Made by a program: the position numbers and the translations under genes
Shown here: in pieces, positions 32,804 to 41,249 of the stretch
How the letters are laid out: each line of letters opens with the position of its first letter
Numbering within the stretch: the stretch's first letter is position 1
Notes under the pieces: generated by a model
Told to the model about the DNA's origin: nothing
Databases searched by the model: none
What the model saw: the letters and a program-made list of their open reading frames with translations, nothing else
NCBI GenBank assembly: GCA_934402375.1
Contig: CAKRUB010000003.1
Span: 62,001 to 126,000, forward strand
Reading direction: 5' to 3'
DNA length: 64,000 nt
Source of the DNA: an uncultured Acetatifactor sp.
GTDB lineage: Bacteria > Bacillota > Clostridia > Lachnospirales > Lachnospiraceae

Positions 32804-33358
32804 TTACTCCCATATCCTTGTATAGACTGCATTCTCTCTCTTTAAAATCCCCTCGGCAATCATATCGCGTCTCAGTGTACAGAAATCGTCATGATAGTCC
32901 GCAATAATGATGTTCACCTCGCGCTCTGTATACGGCTTTCCCGGTTCAAAACCCTTTGCAATTTCCTCGAGCACAATCCGTTCCTTTTTCCGCTGGCTTG
33001 GAATGCTTTTCAGCTTTCCGTATTCAAAAAAAGCACTGATAACCTTTTTGCGGTACTGTTCTTCTCTTTCCTTCTGTAAAACCGAATCGTCCGATTTCTC
33101 CTTGAGAATATCCAGAATCGAAGTCTTAAAGATGTCCTCATTGATCGAGTACATCATATAGTACTGATCCTTCCTTGATCTTACCGCTCCGGCATCCTCG
33201 AGCTTTTTCAGATGAAAAGAGATGGTCGGCGCTGTCAGATTCAACCGCTCCGCCAGCCTCTCCACATACATTTCTTCCTGTATCAGTGACTTCAATATCT
33301 GAATTCTGGATTTATCTGCCAGACATTTAAACAGCTTGATTGCTTCCGCTTCCGTCAT
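32804..33358 (-). CDS. ArsR-family regulator with DUF2087 domain
   Basis: 184 residues. Winged helix in residues 1-80: LFKCLADKSRIQILKSLIQE, LNLTAPTISFHLKKLEDAGA. C-terminal DUF2087 in residues 115-184: RKKERIVLEEIAKGFEPGKP, YTEREVNIIIADYHDDFCTL. DUF2087 is commonly attached to ArsR-type regulators. No metal-binding Cys pair in the helix-turn-helix, so metal sensing is unlikely. It lies 5 bases upstream of the broken DUF2087/phosphotransferase gene, which probably formed one operon with it. Confidence 0.88.
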   Translation of the reverse strand: MTEAEAIKLFKCLADKSRIQILKSLIQEEMYVERLAERLNLTAPTISFHLKKLEDAGAVRSRKDQYYMMYSINEDIFKTSILDILKEKSDDSVLQKEREEQYRKKVISAFFEYGKLKSIPSQRKKERIVLEEIAKGFEPGKPYTEREVNIIIADYHDDFCTLRRDMIAEGILKRENAVYTRIWE

Positions 33359-33418
33359 CTTTCAGCTTCCTCTCTTTTTCCGAATCATTGCCGTGCATTC
33401 CCTGTTTGCAAACCCACT

Positions 33419-33784
33419 TTACTCTGCGTCTGTAAGGCTTTGGAACTTCTCCAACACCTCGGCGACCGCCTCCAGCTTCCGGGTCTCCATAATGACTTTG
33501 CTTTCATCGCCGTGCTGTTGCGCAACTTGCTTTGACATCTGCCACTGATCCGCGATGCGCTTTACCATCTCCGGGAACATTTGTGCCACTTTCTCCAATT
33601 CCCCGCTGCACTGTTTCTCGGCTGCCTCGTACACACTCTTGCAGACATCATAGATATTCAGCTTCGCCCGAAAGAAATTGCTCTCATCTCTCCGGTTATC
33701 CTCACAGAGCTGCTCTATCTGTTTCTGACATTCCGCCTTGCGCTCTTCCAGAAACGCCAGAAAATCCATTTTTACTTTTTCCAT
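33419..33784 (-). CDS. Small helical protein of unknown function
   Basis: 121 residues, MEKVKMDFLAFLEERKAECQ..., nearly all helical and charged, with heptad-like runs (EKQCSGELEKVAQMFPEMVK). No signal peptide, membrane segment or known motif. The ATG at 33784 is 10 bases behind AGGG; the ATG 51 bases upstream has a weaker context. It lies 60 bp upstream of the ArsR/DUF2087 gene on the same strand. Confidence 0.6.
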   Translation of the reverse strand: MEKVKMDFLAFLEERKAECQKQIEQLCEDNRRDESNFFRAKLNIYDVCKSVYEAAEKQCSGELEKVAQMFPEMVKRIADQWQMSKQVAQQHGDESKVIMETRKLEAVAEVLEKFQSLTDAE

Positions 33785-33912
33785 TGTCAATCTACCCTCT
33801 TCCCGTTTACTTTGATGTTTATCTAATTGATACATTGATCATAAACCCATTTATTTGAATTTGTCAATATATTTTTATAGGTATCTAATTAGTTCGCTTA
33901 TTAGCACATCAT

Positions 33913-34832
33913 CTAATCATAGAAAAAACGGCTGTCGGAAGCAAAGCTCCGCAACAGCCGGTTCAGTATAGCCTTCCCCTTAAAGATCAGCGAGACAAGG
34001 AACAGCGAGCCTATCGTGGCGAACAGCATCAGGAAGACGACAGCGATCGCTCCGACCGGGCCGCTGATAACCGGAACAAGCCCGAAGCCAAGCCCCATGA
34101 TCGGTGCGGCAATAACCATTGCCGCCGCAAGCGCCGCCACGATGATTCCCAGCGCAAACCACTTCCCGGAATGTCTCCCGAGATCATGAGTCCCCTGTCT
34201 GTCTTTTCAAGCTCGCTGATTGCCAGCTTTTCCTTCGTAAACAGTTCTTCGTCCTTCTGACTGCCCGCCAGACTGTCAAACGAAAGCGCACTATCCTGTC
34301 TGTAATATTCAACAAGCTCCGACTGGTCAGCCACCTTTCCCGATGCCACGGCCTTCGCAAACTGCTCCTTCAGTTCGCCGTACCGTTTCGCGTCGGAGGC
34401 GACAAAGCCTATCACCGGAATGCCGGTGCGCCGGCTGAGCTTATCCACGTCAATGTGAATCCCCTTCTTTTCCGCCACATCCATCAGGTTCAGCACAAGG
34501 ACGACCGGAATGTTCGTTCCGATAAAATCCGTGTACATATAGAGCGACCTCTCGAGCTGCGAGCTGTCAACGAGGATTGCCACGAGATCAGCCCGCCCTG
34601 ACCTGATATAATCGGCAGTAATCTTTTCTTCATCCGAACCCGCTGAAAGGCTGTAGCTTCCCGGAAGGTCGATCACATCATACTCCGTCCCGTTATGGAT
34701 GAATCTGCCCTCCTTGCGCTCCACCGTTTTTCCCGGCCAGTTGCCCACATGCTGATGTGCACCCGTGAGTCCGTTAAATACGGTTGACTTTCCCGAATTG
34801 GGCTGTCCAAGCAGAACAATCATCTTACTCAT
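33913..34832 (-). pseudogene. feoB: FeoB-like GTPase, frameshifted before its membrane segments
   Basis: The G domain is complete: G1 VLLGQPNSGKSTVFNGL, G2/G3 HVGNWPGKTVERKEG and DVIDLPGSYSLSAGS, G4 VLVLNLMDVAEKKG. It starts at ATG 34832, overlapping the feoA stop by 4 bases. Near 34190 the frame runs out into GDIPGSGLRWESSW, while another frame carries HDLGRHSGKWFALGIIVAAL and two membrane helices ending at 33913. A single-base indel around the GGGG run would explain this. Even restored, the protein would have about two membrane segments instead of the long Gate region, so it is a short FeoB form. Confidence 0.7.
33923..33960 (-). terminator. Terminator at the feoB-like gene end
   Basis: CGGCTGTTGCGGAGC pairs with GCTTCCGACAGCCG around TTT on the minus strand, followed by TTTTTT. 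It overlaps the last codons of the open frame. Confidence 0.85.
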
Positions 34833-35059
34833 TGTCTTTTGCCTCCTTCTATCTCGATCCCCTCGCAGTCCTTCTTGCTCAAGGCAATTACAGAATCCCT
34901 GCAATAGAACAATACCGGCTGTCCCTTCAGATTCTGGATCACCTGTACGGCACTGCCTTCCACAATACCGATTCCGATAAGCCTTGACAGCAGATGATGA
35001 CTTCCGCTCACAGAGCTGACAGTTCCGCAATATCCGGCGTTTGCTTCCGATAATTTCAT
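34829..35059 (-). CDS. feoA: FeoA-domain protein
   Basis: 76 residues, SH3-like FeoA: GYCGTVSSVSGSHHLLSRLI, GIGIVEGSAVQVIQNLKGQP, ending VIALSKKDCEGIEIE. Accessory protein of ferrous iron uptake. ATG overlap (ATGA) with the FeoB-like gene indicates translational coupling. Full length for FeoA. Because the downstream FeoB frame is broken and short, iron transport by this locus is doubtful. Confidence 0.9.
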   Translation of the reverse strand: MKLSEANAGYCGTVSSVSGSHHLLSRLIGIGIVEGSAVQVIQNLKGQPVLFYCRDSVIALSKKDCEGIEIEGGKRQ

Positions 35060-35241
35060 GCTCTCATTTCCTCCTCATGCATTTTGTTATGGCGAACACG
35101 ATTCCTCATCTTATGCATCCAGTTCGCTTCAACTAACTCAAACAGTTTAATAGAAACAGACAAATATATCTATATCTCTTCGGGTCAAAAAGGTCTGTTT
35201 AGCCATTTGTTTTCATATGGATTGCAAAAAAGGCAAAGGAA

Positions 35242-35541
35242 ATGCTGACCGCAGATCTCAGCAGTCATCTGTCCATGAAGGCTGTCTCAGAGACACTGGG
35301 TATCAGCGAGACCAGCCTGAAAAGATATTTCCGGTCCGTATTCGGCATGAATGTATCTGCCTACATGAACGAAGCACGGATGAAATATGCTGCGGAACGG
35401 CTCTCCTCCTCGAAGGACAACATCTCGGAGATTGCAAAGTCCTGCGGCTATGTGAACCAGGGGCGCTTTGCGAGCATCTTCCGAGAATATTACGGGATGA
35501 AGCCGCTGGACTACAGGCGGAAGACAAACTGCTCCGCATGA
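35242..35541 (+). pseudogene. AraC-family C-terminal domain, N-terminus lost
   Basis: Only the DNA-binding half is present: LSMKAVSETLGISETSLKRY (first HTH), NVSAYMNEARMKYAAERLSS, and the second HTH ISEIAKSCGYVNQGRFASIF ending in GMKPLDYRR. AraC regulators are normally about 300 residues; here 99 remain. The frame continues a little upstream without the sensor domain. No ribosome binding site of quality precedes ATG 35242. Probably a deletion remnant, though a short DNA-binding product is possible. Confidence 0.7.
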
Positions 35542-35556
35542 TTTTTATTTCGTTAA

Positions 35557-36894
35557 TTACTTTTTCTCACGCAGATAACGTTTCAGCAGAAATGCGCAAA
35601 AATAGGGAAATGTATATATGTTGTCGTTAAATCCGATATTTTTGCCGCACAGCTTGATTCCCCATGAAATATCGCTGTACTTCTCTCCGCGGATCAGCGT
35701 CCGCAGCGATTTTGCCCTTCCGTCGGTCGCTTTCACTTCCACCGGTACCAACATCTGGGCTGTCCGAAGGAAAAAGTCTTCCTCCAGCGTCGAATCCTCC
35801 CGCTTATAGTAATACAATTCGCACCCCGACTTCACGAGTGCCTCGCCGACTACGTTTTCATAAAGCGCTCCCTTATAGACACCGAGGTTTCTGTTTGCAC
35901 GCAAATCCTCCTGTGCCTCCTCATCCAGCATAGCCACCAGTAATCCGGTATCCCTCAGATAGATCTTATACTTTTCCGTATCATAATTACCCTTTAAAGG
36001 AAGTTCCGGAAAAGTCAGGCAATAACAAATGTTAATGATCCCTGCATCGTTCAGCCAGTCAATGCAGCCACGGTAATCCTTAAATCTGGCTCCCGGTGCC
36101 ACCCCGGAAATCTGAAACTTCTTGTTCTCCTTTGCCAGCTGTGCCGGAATCCGGTTGAATACATTCAGGATTCGTGTCTGATCCAGACCCTCCGCATATT
36201 TTCTGACATCTTCCTTGTAATCGCCGATCAGCTGACGTTGAAGCTCCAGCGTACCCTCAAAGGTTCCTTTCTGAATATAGCTATTCACGACAGCCGGCAT
36301 ACCCCCCAGAATACAATAGTCGAGAAAAAGATTGCTGCAAACCGCCATCGTCACCTCACTTAGAGGTGTCATATCCAGCATATGCCTATAGACATCCTCT
36401 ATAAATTCGGTATCATATCCCTTTGCCCACAAAAACTCCTCAAAGCTCATGGAAAACATCTCATAATCCGTTTTATATCCGACACTGTTGCTCTCTATAA
36501 TCTTATAATTGATTCCTAACAATGAGCCACTGCAAATCACATCATATCTTCCATCCAGCTTAAAAAATTTAAGAGTCGTGGCAATATCTGCAAACTCCTG
36601 TATTTCATCAAAAATAATTAAAGTTTCCTTCTCAATGAATTTTTTGGAAGGGTCAATCCTTGAGATATTTTTCACCACATCTTCGGCGCCATATCCGTCT
36701 GCCGTTATCATTTTGTATTTCTGTTCTTCTACAAAATTAATATAGATAACACTTTTATAATACATTGCGCCGAATCGGCATATAGATTCCGTTTTGCCGA
36801 TCTGCCGTGCCCCCTTCACGATCAACGGCTTATGATCCGGATTATTCCTCCATGTTTCGAGATATATGTCAATCGTTCGTTTCAGATAAGCCAT
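35557..36894 (-). CDS. AAA ATPase with DUF4143 domain
   Basis: 445 residues. AAA_14 module: PLIVKGARQIGKTESICRFG (Walker A GARQIGKT), Walker B TLIIFDEIQEFADI, sensor DVICSGSLLG. DUF4143 follows from about residue 210 with NVFNRIPAQLAKENKKFQIS and the nuclease-like YYYKREDSTLEEDFFLRTAQ and VPVEVKATDGRAKSLRTL. The E-x-K in VEVKA resembles a PD-(D/E)xK core. Such proteins are abundant in gut Firmicutes and Bacteroidetes, function unknown. Terminator-like repeats lie upstream, between it and trkH. Confidence 0.88.
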   Translation of the reverse strand: MAYLKRTIDIYLETWRNNPDHKPLIVKGARQIGKTESICRFGAMYYKSVIYINFVEEQKYKMITADGYGAEDVVKNISRIDPSKKFIEKETLIIFDEIQEFADIATTLKFFKLDGRYDVICSGSLLGINYKIIESNSVGYKTDYEMFSMSFEEFLWAKGYDTEFIEDVYRHMLDMTPLSEVTMAVCSNLFLDYCILGGMPAVVNSYIQKGTFEGTLELQRQLIGDYKEDVRKYAEGLDQTRILNVFNRIPAQLAKENKKFQISGVAPGARFKDYRGCIDWLNDAGIINICYCLTFPELPLKGNYDTEKYKIYLRDTGLLVAMLDEEAQEDLRANRNLGVYKGALYENVVGEALVKSGCELYYYKREDSTLEEDFFLRTAQMLVPVEVKATDGRAKSLRTLIRGEKYSDISWGIKLCGKNIGFNDNIYTFPYFCAFLLKRYLREKK

Positions 36895-36951
36895 AAAATA
36901 TCCTCCGTGACCATAGTATAAACGATTTTTCTTGATTTTACAACTTTTTTA

Positions 36952-37053
36952 CAAAAATCAGAGGGAACTTTTTTATTGGATTCACAAAAAAATGAGGGAA
37001 CTTTTATTTAAATGCACAAAAAAATGAGGGAACTTTTCAGTTGTCCCTCATTT
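36952..37053 (-). terminator. trkH terminator with two extra copies of its 3' arm
   Basis: On the minus strand AAATGAGGGA pairs with TCCCTCATTT followed by TTTTT: a normal terminator at 37022-37053. The 3' arm plus U-tract (AAGTTCCCTCATTTTTTTGTG) recurs at about 36984-37006 and, slightly changed, at 36952-36973, at roughly 30-bp steps. Confidence 0.8.
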
Positions 37054-37066
37054 AAAGTTTTATTTT

Positions 37067-38521
37067 TTATCTGTGTCTCCACGTCGTTCTGGAGAAAAGA
37101 ATTAAGATCGGGAAGATTTCCAGTCTGCCGGCAAGCATGTCCATGATGAGTACCAGCTTGGAAAAAACGCTGTACGACGCGAAGTTCCCCGTCGGCCCGA
37201 CCAGCTCAAATCCCGGCCCGATATTGTTGAAGCACGACACGACCGCCGAAAAGTTGGTCGTGATCGAGAAACCGTCGATCGAGACAAGCAAAAAGCTGAT
37301 TCCGATGATAATGACGTAGGCGGCAAGATATGCGTTGGTGTTCTGCAAGATCTTCTCCTCCACCGGCTGACCGTTCACTCTCACGACCTGTACCTTCTGG
37401 GGATGCACCACCTGACGGACGCTCCTGTGAAGGCTCTTCAATACGAGAATCGCACGCCCACACTTAAAGCCGCCGCTTGTACTGCCCGCGCTCGCCCCGA
37501 TAAACATCAGGCAGAGCAGGATTGCCTTGGAAAAGCCCGGCCAGAGATCAAAGTCCGTCGTCGCAAATCCCGTCGTACTCATGATCGTTGCCACCTGAAA
37601 CGCCGCGTGACGAACCGTCTCCCCGAGCGTGTCATAAAAGCCCCTGAGGTTCCATGTGATCAGCAAAATCGATCCGGCGACAATTCCCAGATACATGCGC
37701 AGCTCTTCGTCCTTAAATACATTTTTCACCTGTTTGATCAGAAGCAGATAATAGCAGGTGAAATTCACCCCGAACAGCAGCATGAATACCGTGCAGACAT
37801 TCTGGATATAGGGACTGTAGCTCGCCATGCTGTCATTCCGTATGCCAAAGCCGCCCGTGCCCGCTGTTCCGAGAGCCGTACAAACCGCGTCAAACAGCGG
37901 CATACCTCCAAACAGGAAAAAGATTACCGCAAGAACTGTGAGCACAATGTACAAGAGATACAATATTCTCGCCGTCTGCCGCATCCTCGGCACCAGCTTC
38001 TCCACATTCGGTCCCGGGCTTTCCGCCCGCAGAAGATGCATGGTAAATCCGTTGTCGCTCCCTCCGACTGAGGAGATCGCCAGCAGGAAAACCAGCACGC
38101 CCATGCCGCCAAGCCAGTTCGTAAAATTCCTCCAGTAAAGAATGCCCTTCGGCAGTCCCTCCACCGCCGGAAGAATCGATGCTCCGGTCGTCGTAAAGCC
38201 GGAGACAATTTCAAAGAATGCATCGACAAAATGCGGCGTCACTCCCGATATATACAGGGGAAGGCAGCCCAGCAGACTCATGATGATCCAGCTGAGTCCT
38301 ACGCAGGCAAGTCCCTCCTTCGCATAAAACGTCTTCTTTGAGCCGCGGCATAGCCCTGTCAACAGCCCGGCAACCGCCAGTATGATGAACAGCGTCCAGA
38401 GATACGCCCAGACGACATGATACTCCTTTCCGATCAGGCTGATCAGCATTGCGGGCACCATAAATGCCCCCTCGATCAAAAGTATCTTGCCGATAAATCT
38501 TCCTATCATTTTATAGTTCAT
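37067..38521 (-). CDS. trkH: Trk/Ktr potassium uptake membrane subunit
   Basis: 484 residues with the four-fold M1-P-M2 layout of TrkH/KtrB. Selectivity filter segments visible: IVSGFTTTGASIL, ALGTAGTGGFGIR, ATIMSTTGFATTD, and SCFNNIGPGFELV. Gate loop GASAGSTSGGFK is present. Translocates potassium across the cytoplasmic membrane with its RCK partner TrkA, encoded 13 bp upstream on the same strand. Start ATG 38521. Confidence 0.95.
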   Translation of the reverse strand: MNYKMIGRFIGKILLIEGAFMVPAMLISLIGKEYHVVWAYLWTLFIILAVAGLLTGLCRGSKKTFYAKEGLACVGLSWIIMSLLGCLPLYISGVTPHFVDAFFEIVSGFTTTGASILPAVEGLPKGILYWRNFTNWLGGMGVLVFLLAISSVGGSDNGFTMHLLRAESPGPNVEKLVPRMRQTARILYLLYIVLTVLAVIFFLFGGMPLFDAVCTALGTAGTGGFGIRNDSMASYSPYIQNVCTVFMLLFGVNFTCYYLLLIKQVKNVFKDEELRMYLGIVAGSILLITWNLRGFYDTLGETVRHAAFQVATIMSTTGFATTDFDLWPGFSKAILLCLMFIGASAGSTSGGFKCGRAILVLKSLHRSVRQVVHPQKVQVVRVNGQPVEEKILQNTNAYLAAYVIIIGISFLLVSIDGFSITTNFSAVVSCFNNIGPGFELVGPTGNFASYSVFSKLVLIMDMLAGRLEIFPILILFSRTTWRHR

Positions 38522-38534
38522 GGTCTTTCACCTG

Positions 38535-39893
38535 TTATTCAAAAATATCGTTGAGCTGATAAATACCCTTTTCACTGTTTGTCACAATGATAACGGTATC
38601 ACCCTCCACAAAGCTGGAATCACCGTTGGGTATCTCAAGTCCTGCTCCCTTTGTAATGCAGACCACAAGAACGCCCTTCTTCAGCCTCAGCTGCTTCAGC
38701 GGCTCGCCGCAGTGCTGTGTACTTCCGTCCACAACAAACTCCAGCGCCTCCACCTGTCCGTCTGCGATCGTATGCATTGTCAGCGCCGCACCGGTCTGAT
38801 TCTTCATAGCGCGCACATAGCGGACAATTGTATTGCAACAAAGCTCCTTCGGGCTGATCACGCTGCCCAGCGCGAGATTTCCGAGAATATTCGTGTTATC
38901 CATACGTCCAAGCTTTGTGATGACCTGGGGCACACCGCTGCTTGTGCCATAGATGGACACGACCATGTTCAGCTCATCCAGTCCGGTCAGCGTCACAAGG
39001 GCATCGCAGTCCGCAATTCCCTCGCTCTCCAGGAGGAACTGGCTGCTTGCATCCCCATGTATAATACAGGCATCCGGCAGCATGGCGGCAAGCTGGTTAC
39101 ACCGCTCGAGATCCCGCTCGATGAGCTGCACACCGATACCGCTGTTTTTCAGCTGCTTTGCCAGATAATAGCTGACCCTGCCGCCTCCGCAGAGTATGAC
39201 TCTCTTGACCTTATGCGTGATGATACCCAGATTCTTCAAAAGCATCGTCAGCGTATCCGCCGGCGCGGTGACAAAGATGCGGTCGCCCTCGCGCAGAACG
39301 AAATTACCGTCCGGCGCTACTGCCATGCCGTTGCGCAGAACCGCGCAAACAAGGATCTTGCACTTGACGATACTGTTCATGTCATTCAGCGCCACATTGC
39401 AGAGCTTGCTGTGCTCGTCAAGCCGCAGCTCGACGATCTCCACACGCCCCTTTGCAAAGGTATCTCTCTTTAAAAAGCCGGGATAGCGAAGCAGTCGCGC
39501 CATCTCCGTTGCCGCCTGCTTCTCGGGATTTACAACCATAGAGAGTGCAAACATATCACGCATCCCATAAATCTGATCCGTATACTCGGGATTTCTCACC
39601 CGGGCAATCGTATGGAGTTTCGGATTCAGCCCGTGTGCAGTCATACAGCATAGAAGGTTGATCTCATCCGCTCCCGCAACCGCGATCAGAAGATCCGCCT
39701 CCTTCACTCCCGCCTGCATCAGCACATCCATGGAGGCGCAGTTCCCCTGCACCACCATGACGTCATACCGCTCCTCGCTGGACTCCAAAACCTTCGGGTT
39801 AGAATCGATCAAAGTCAGGTCATCCCCCTCGGCGGAAAGCTGTCTTGCCAAGGTTGCTCCCATTTTACCGTCTCCGGCAATAATAATTTTCAT
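38535..39893 (-). CDS. trkA: Trk potassium uptake regulatory subunit
   Basis: 452 residues with two RCK modules, the full-length TrkA form. First NAD-binding loop MKIIIAGDGKMGATLARQL; second VILCGGGRVSYYLAKQL near residue 235. TrkA_C domains follow each (for example EGDRIFVTAPADTLTMLLK, SFVEGDTVIIVTNSEKG). Cytoplasmic ring that gates TrkH in response to nucleotides. Located 13 bp before trkH in an operon; the NlpC/P60 gene lies 25 bp upstream and may be cotranscribed. Confidence 0.95.
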   Translation of the reverse strand: MKIIIAGDGKMGATLARQLSAEGDDLTLIDSNPKVLESSEERYDVMVVQGNCASMDVLMQAGVKEADLLIAVAGADEINLLCCMTAHGLNPKLHTIARVRNPEYTDQIYGMRDMFALSMVVNPEKQAATEMARLLRYPGFLKRDTFAKGRVEIVELRLDEHSKLCNVALNDMNSIVKCKILVCAVLRNGMAVAPDGNFVLREGDRIFVTAPADTLTMLLKNLGIITHKVKRVILCGGGRVSYYLAKQLKNSGIGVQLIERDLERCNQLAAMLPDACIIHGDASSQFLLESEGIADCDALVTLTGLDELNMVVSIYGTSSGVPQVITKLGRMDNTNILGNLALGSVISPKELCCNTIVRYVRAMKNQTGAALTMHTIADGQVEALEFVVDGSTQHCGEPLKQLRLKKGVLVVCITKGAGLEIPNGDSSFVEGDTVIIVTNSEKGIYQLNDIFE

Positions 39894-39918
39894 TTTTTCC
39901 CGTACCTGTCTTCCTTAA

Positions 39919-41178
39919 TTATTGCACGATTCTCCGCACTGAGAGAATTGTTCTGTACTGCGCCCGGCTCACCTTGATGCCGGTCCTGGCGCTGCTCGCG
40001 TGAACAATCATACCGCTCCCGATATACATTGCCACATGCCCGTCATAGCAGATGAGGTCGCCCGGCTGCACATTGTCATAAGAGACCTCCGTCCCGGCAC
40101 TTCTCTGCAAATAGGAGGTTCTCGGTATGCTGTAACCGAAATCCTGATAAATTCTGTAAGTAAAGCCGGAGCAGTCCGCACCGTTCGTCAGGCTTGTCCC
40201 ACCCGACACATAGGGATTGCCGACAAACTGACATGCATACTTTGCAATCTTCTTTCCCAGATCGCTTCCGGATGCCCCCTCAATAATCGAGGTGTAGTTC
40301 GTGGGGGCTATCGTCATATTCGCAGCATTCTGGGCTGTCTGAAGCTGTTTCAGCCTCTGCTGATCCTGCTGTAAGAGCTTCTTCGCCGCAGCCGCCTGTT
40401 GCTGTGCCTTCTTTATTTCCGCATCATAGTTGGCGGATTCCTTCTTTTTCTTTGCGAGCTTTACGTCCAGATCAGACTTGAGGGCGTTTAACTGCTCCTT
40501 GTCCGCTTCCAGCCCTGCCTTGTCCTGCTCCAGCCCGGACTTCTCCTGCTCCAGCTCCGCCTTTTCCTGTTCCAGCCGATCCCACAGATCATGTACCAGA
40601 TTCTTCGTCTCGATAAAGTCATTCAGCCGATCCATGCTGTACTCATAAACCCGCTCCACATAGTCCATCTGGTTCAGAATGTCAGACAGTCCCTTGCCGG
40701 ACAGAATGGAGGTGAGATAGGAGACGTCGTTATTCTCATACATCATGCGGGTGCAGTCCATCATGCTCTGGCGCTGCTTTTCCTCTCGCTCGACGGAGGC
40801 TTCATATTCCGCCTCGGTCTCGTCGATCTGTACCTTTTTCTCGCCAATCTGGACTTCCTTGCCGGAAATCTCCAGCTCCTTCTGACCAATCTGCTCCTCC
40901 ATCACGTCGATGCTCGCCATCGTATTAACGATTTCGGCGTTCAGATCCGCTATCTGCTCTTCGATCAGATCCTGCTCATCCTCAAAGCTCGCAATCTGCC
41001 GGTTAATCTCATTGATCTCGTTCTGGTGCTTATTGATATTTTCCTGAATCTCCCCGATTGTGGTCGCCCCGGCAACCATCGGCTCCGAGGACAGCCAGCC
41101 CACGGATGCAGCGGTCAGACTAATGACTATTATGCAGTTTATGTATTTTTTTATGTTTCTGTACTTTAATTTTCCCAT
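39919..41178 (-). CDS. Secreted NlpC/P60 peptidoglycan hydrolase with coiled coil
   Basis: 419 residues. Signal peptide at the N-terminus (INCIIVISLTAASVGWLSSE). Residues 40-270 form a long coiled coil rich in heptads (LEQEKAELEQEKSGLEQDKA), as in PcsB/CwlO-type hydrolases controlled by FtsEX. The C-terminal NlpC/P60 domain has the catalytic Cys in NGADCSGFTYRIY and His in YDGHVAMYIG. ATG 41178 is favoured over 41196, which lies in a hairpin loop; neither has a strong ribosome binding site. Acts on peptide cross-links outside the cell. Confidence 0.9.
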   Translation of the reverse strand: MGKLKYRNIKKYINCIIVISLTAASVGWLSSEPMVAGATTIGEIQENINKHQNEINEINRQIASFEDEQDLIEEQIADLNAEIVNTMASIDVMEEQIGQKELEISGKEVQIGEKKVQIDETEAEYEASVEREEKQRQSMMDCTRMMYENNDVSYLTSILSGKGLSDILNQMDYVERVYEYSMDRLNDFIETKNLVHDLWDRLEQEKAELEQEKSGLEQDKAGLEADKEQLNALKSDLDVKLAKKKKESANYDAEIKKAQQQAAAAKKLLQQDQQRLKQLQTAQNAANMTIAPTNYTSIIEGASGSDLGKKIAKYACQFVGNPYVSGGTSLTNGADCSGFTYRIYQDFGYSIPRTSYLQRSAGTEVSYDNVQPGDLICYDGHVAMYIGSGMIVHASSARTGIKVSRAQYRTILSVRRIVQ

Positions 41179-41182
41179 AGAG

Positions 41183-41209
41183 AAAGCATACCACATTTCG
41201 GTATGCTTT
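41183..41209 (-). terminator. Hairpin between asnS and the NlpC/P60 gene
   Basis: AAAGCATACC/GGTATGCTTT stem with a 7-nt loop on the minus strand, tail TCTCT. Probably a weak terminator for asnS. Its 3' arm ends 5 bases before the NlpC/P60 start, so it may also limit translation. Confidence 0.5.
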
Positions 41210-41249
41210 TCATCTGGAAATAAATAAAATTTTCTTAATAAGTGTCCTG

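Noticed and set aside
36952..37053. CRISPR-like array from the three TGAGGGAACTTTT repeats
   Set aside because: Spacers are under 12 bp and AT-rich, repeats are copies of a terminator arm, and there are no cas genes.
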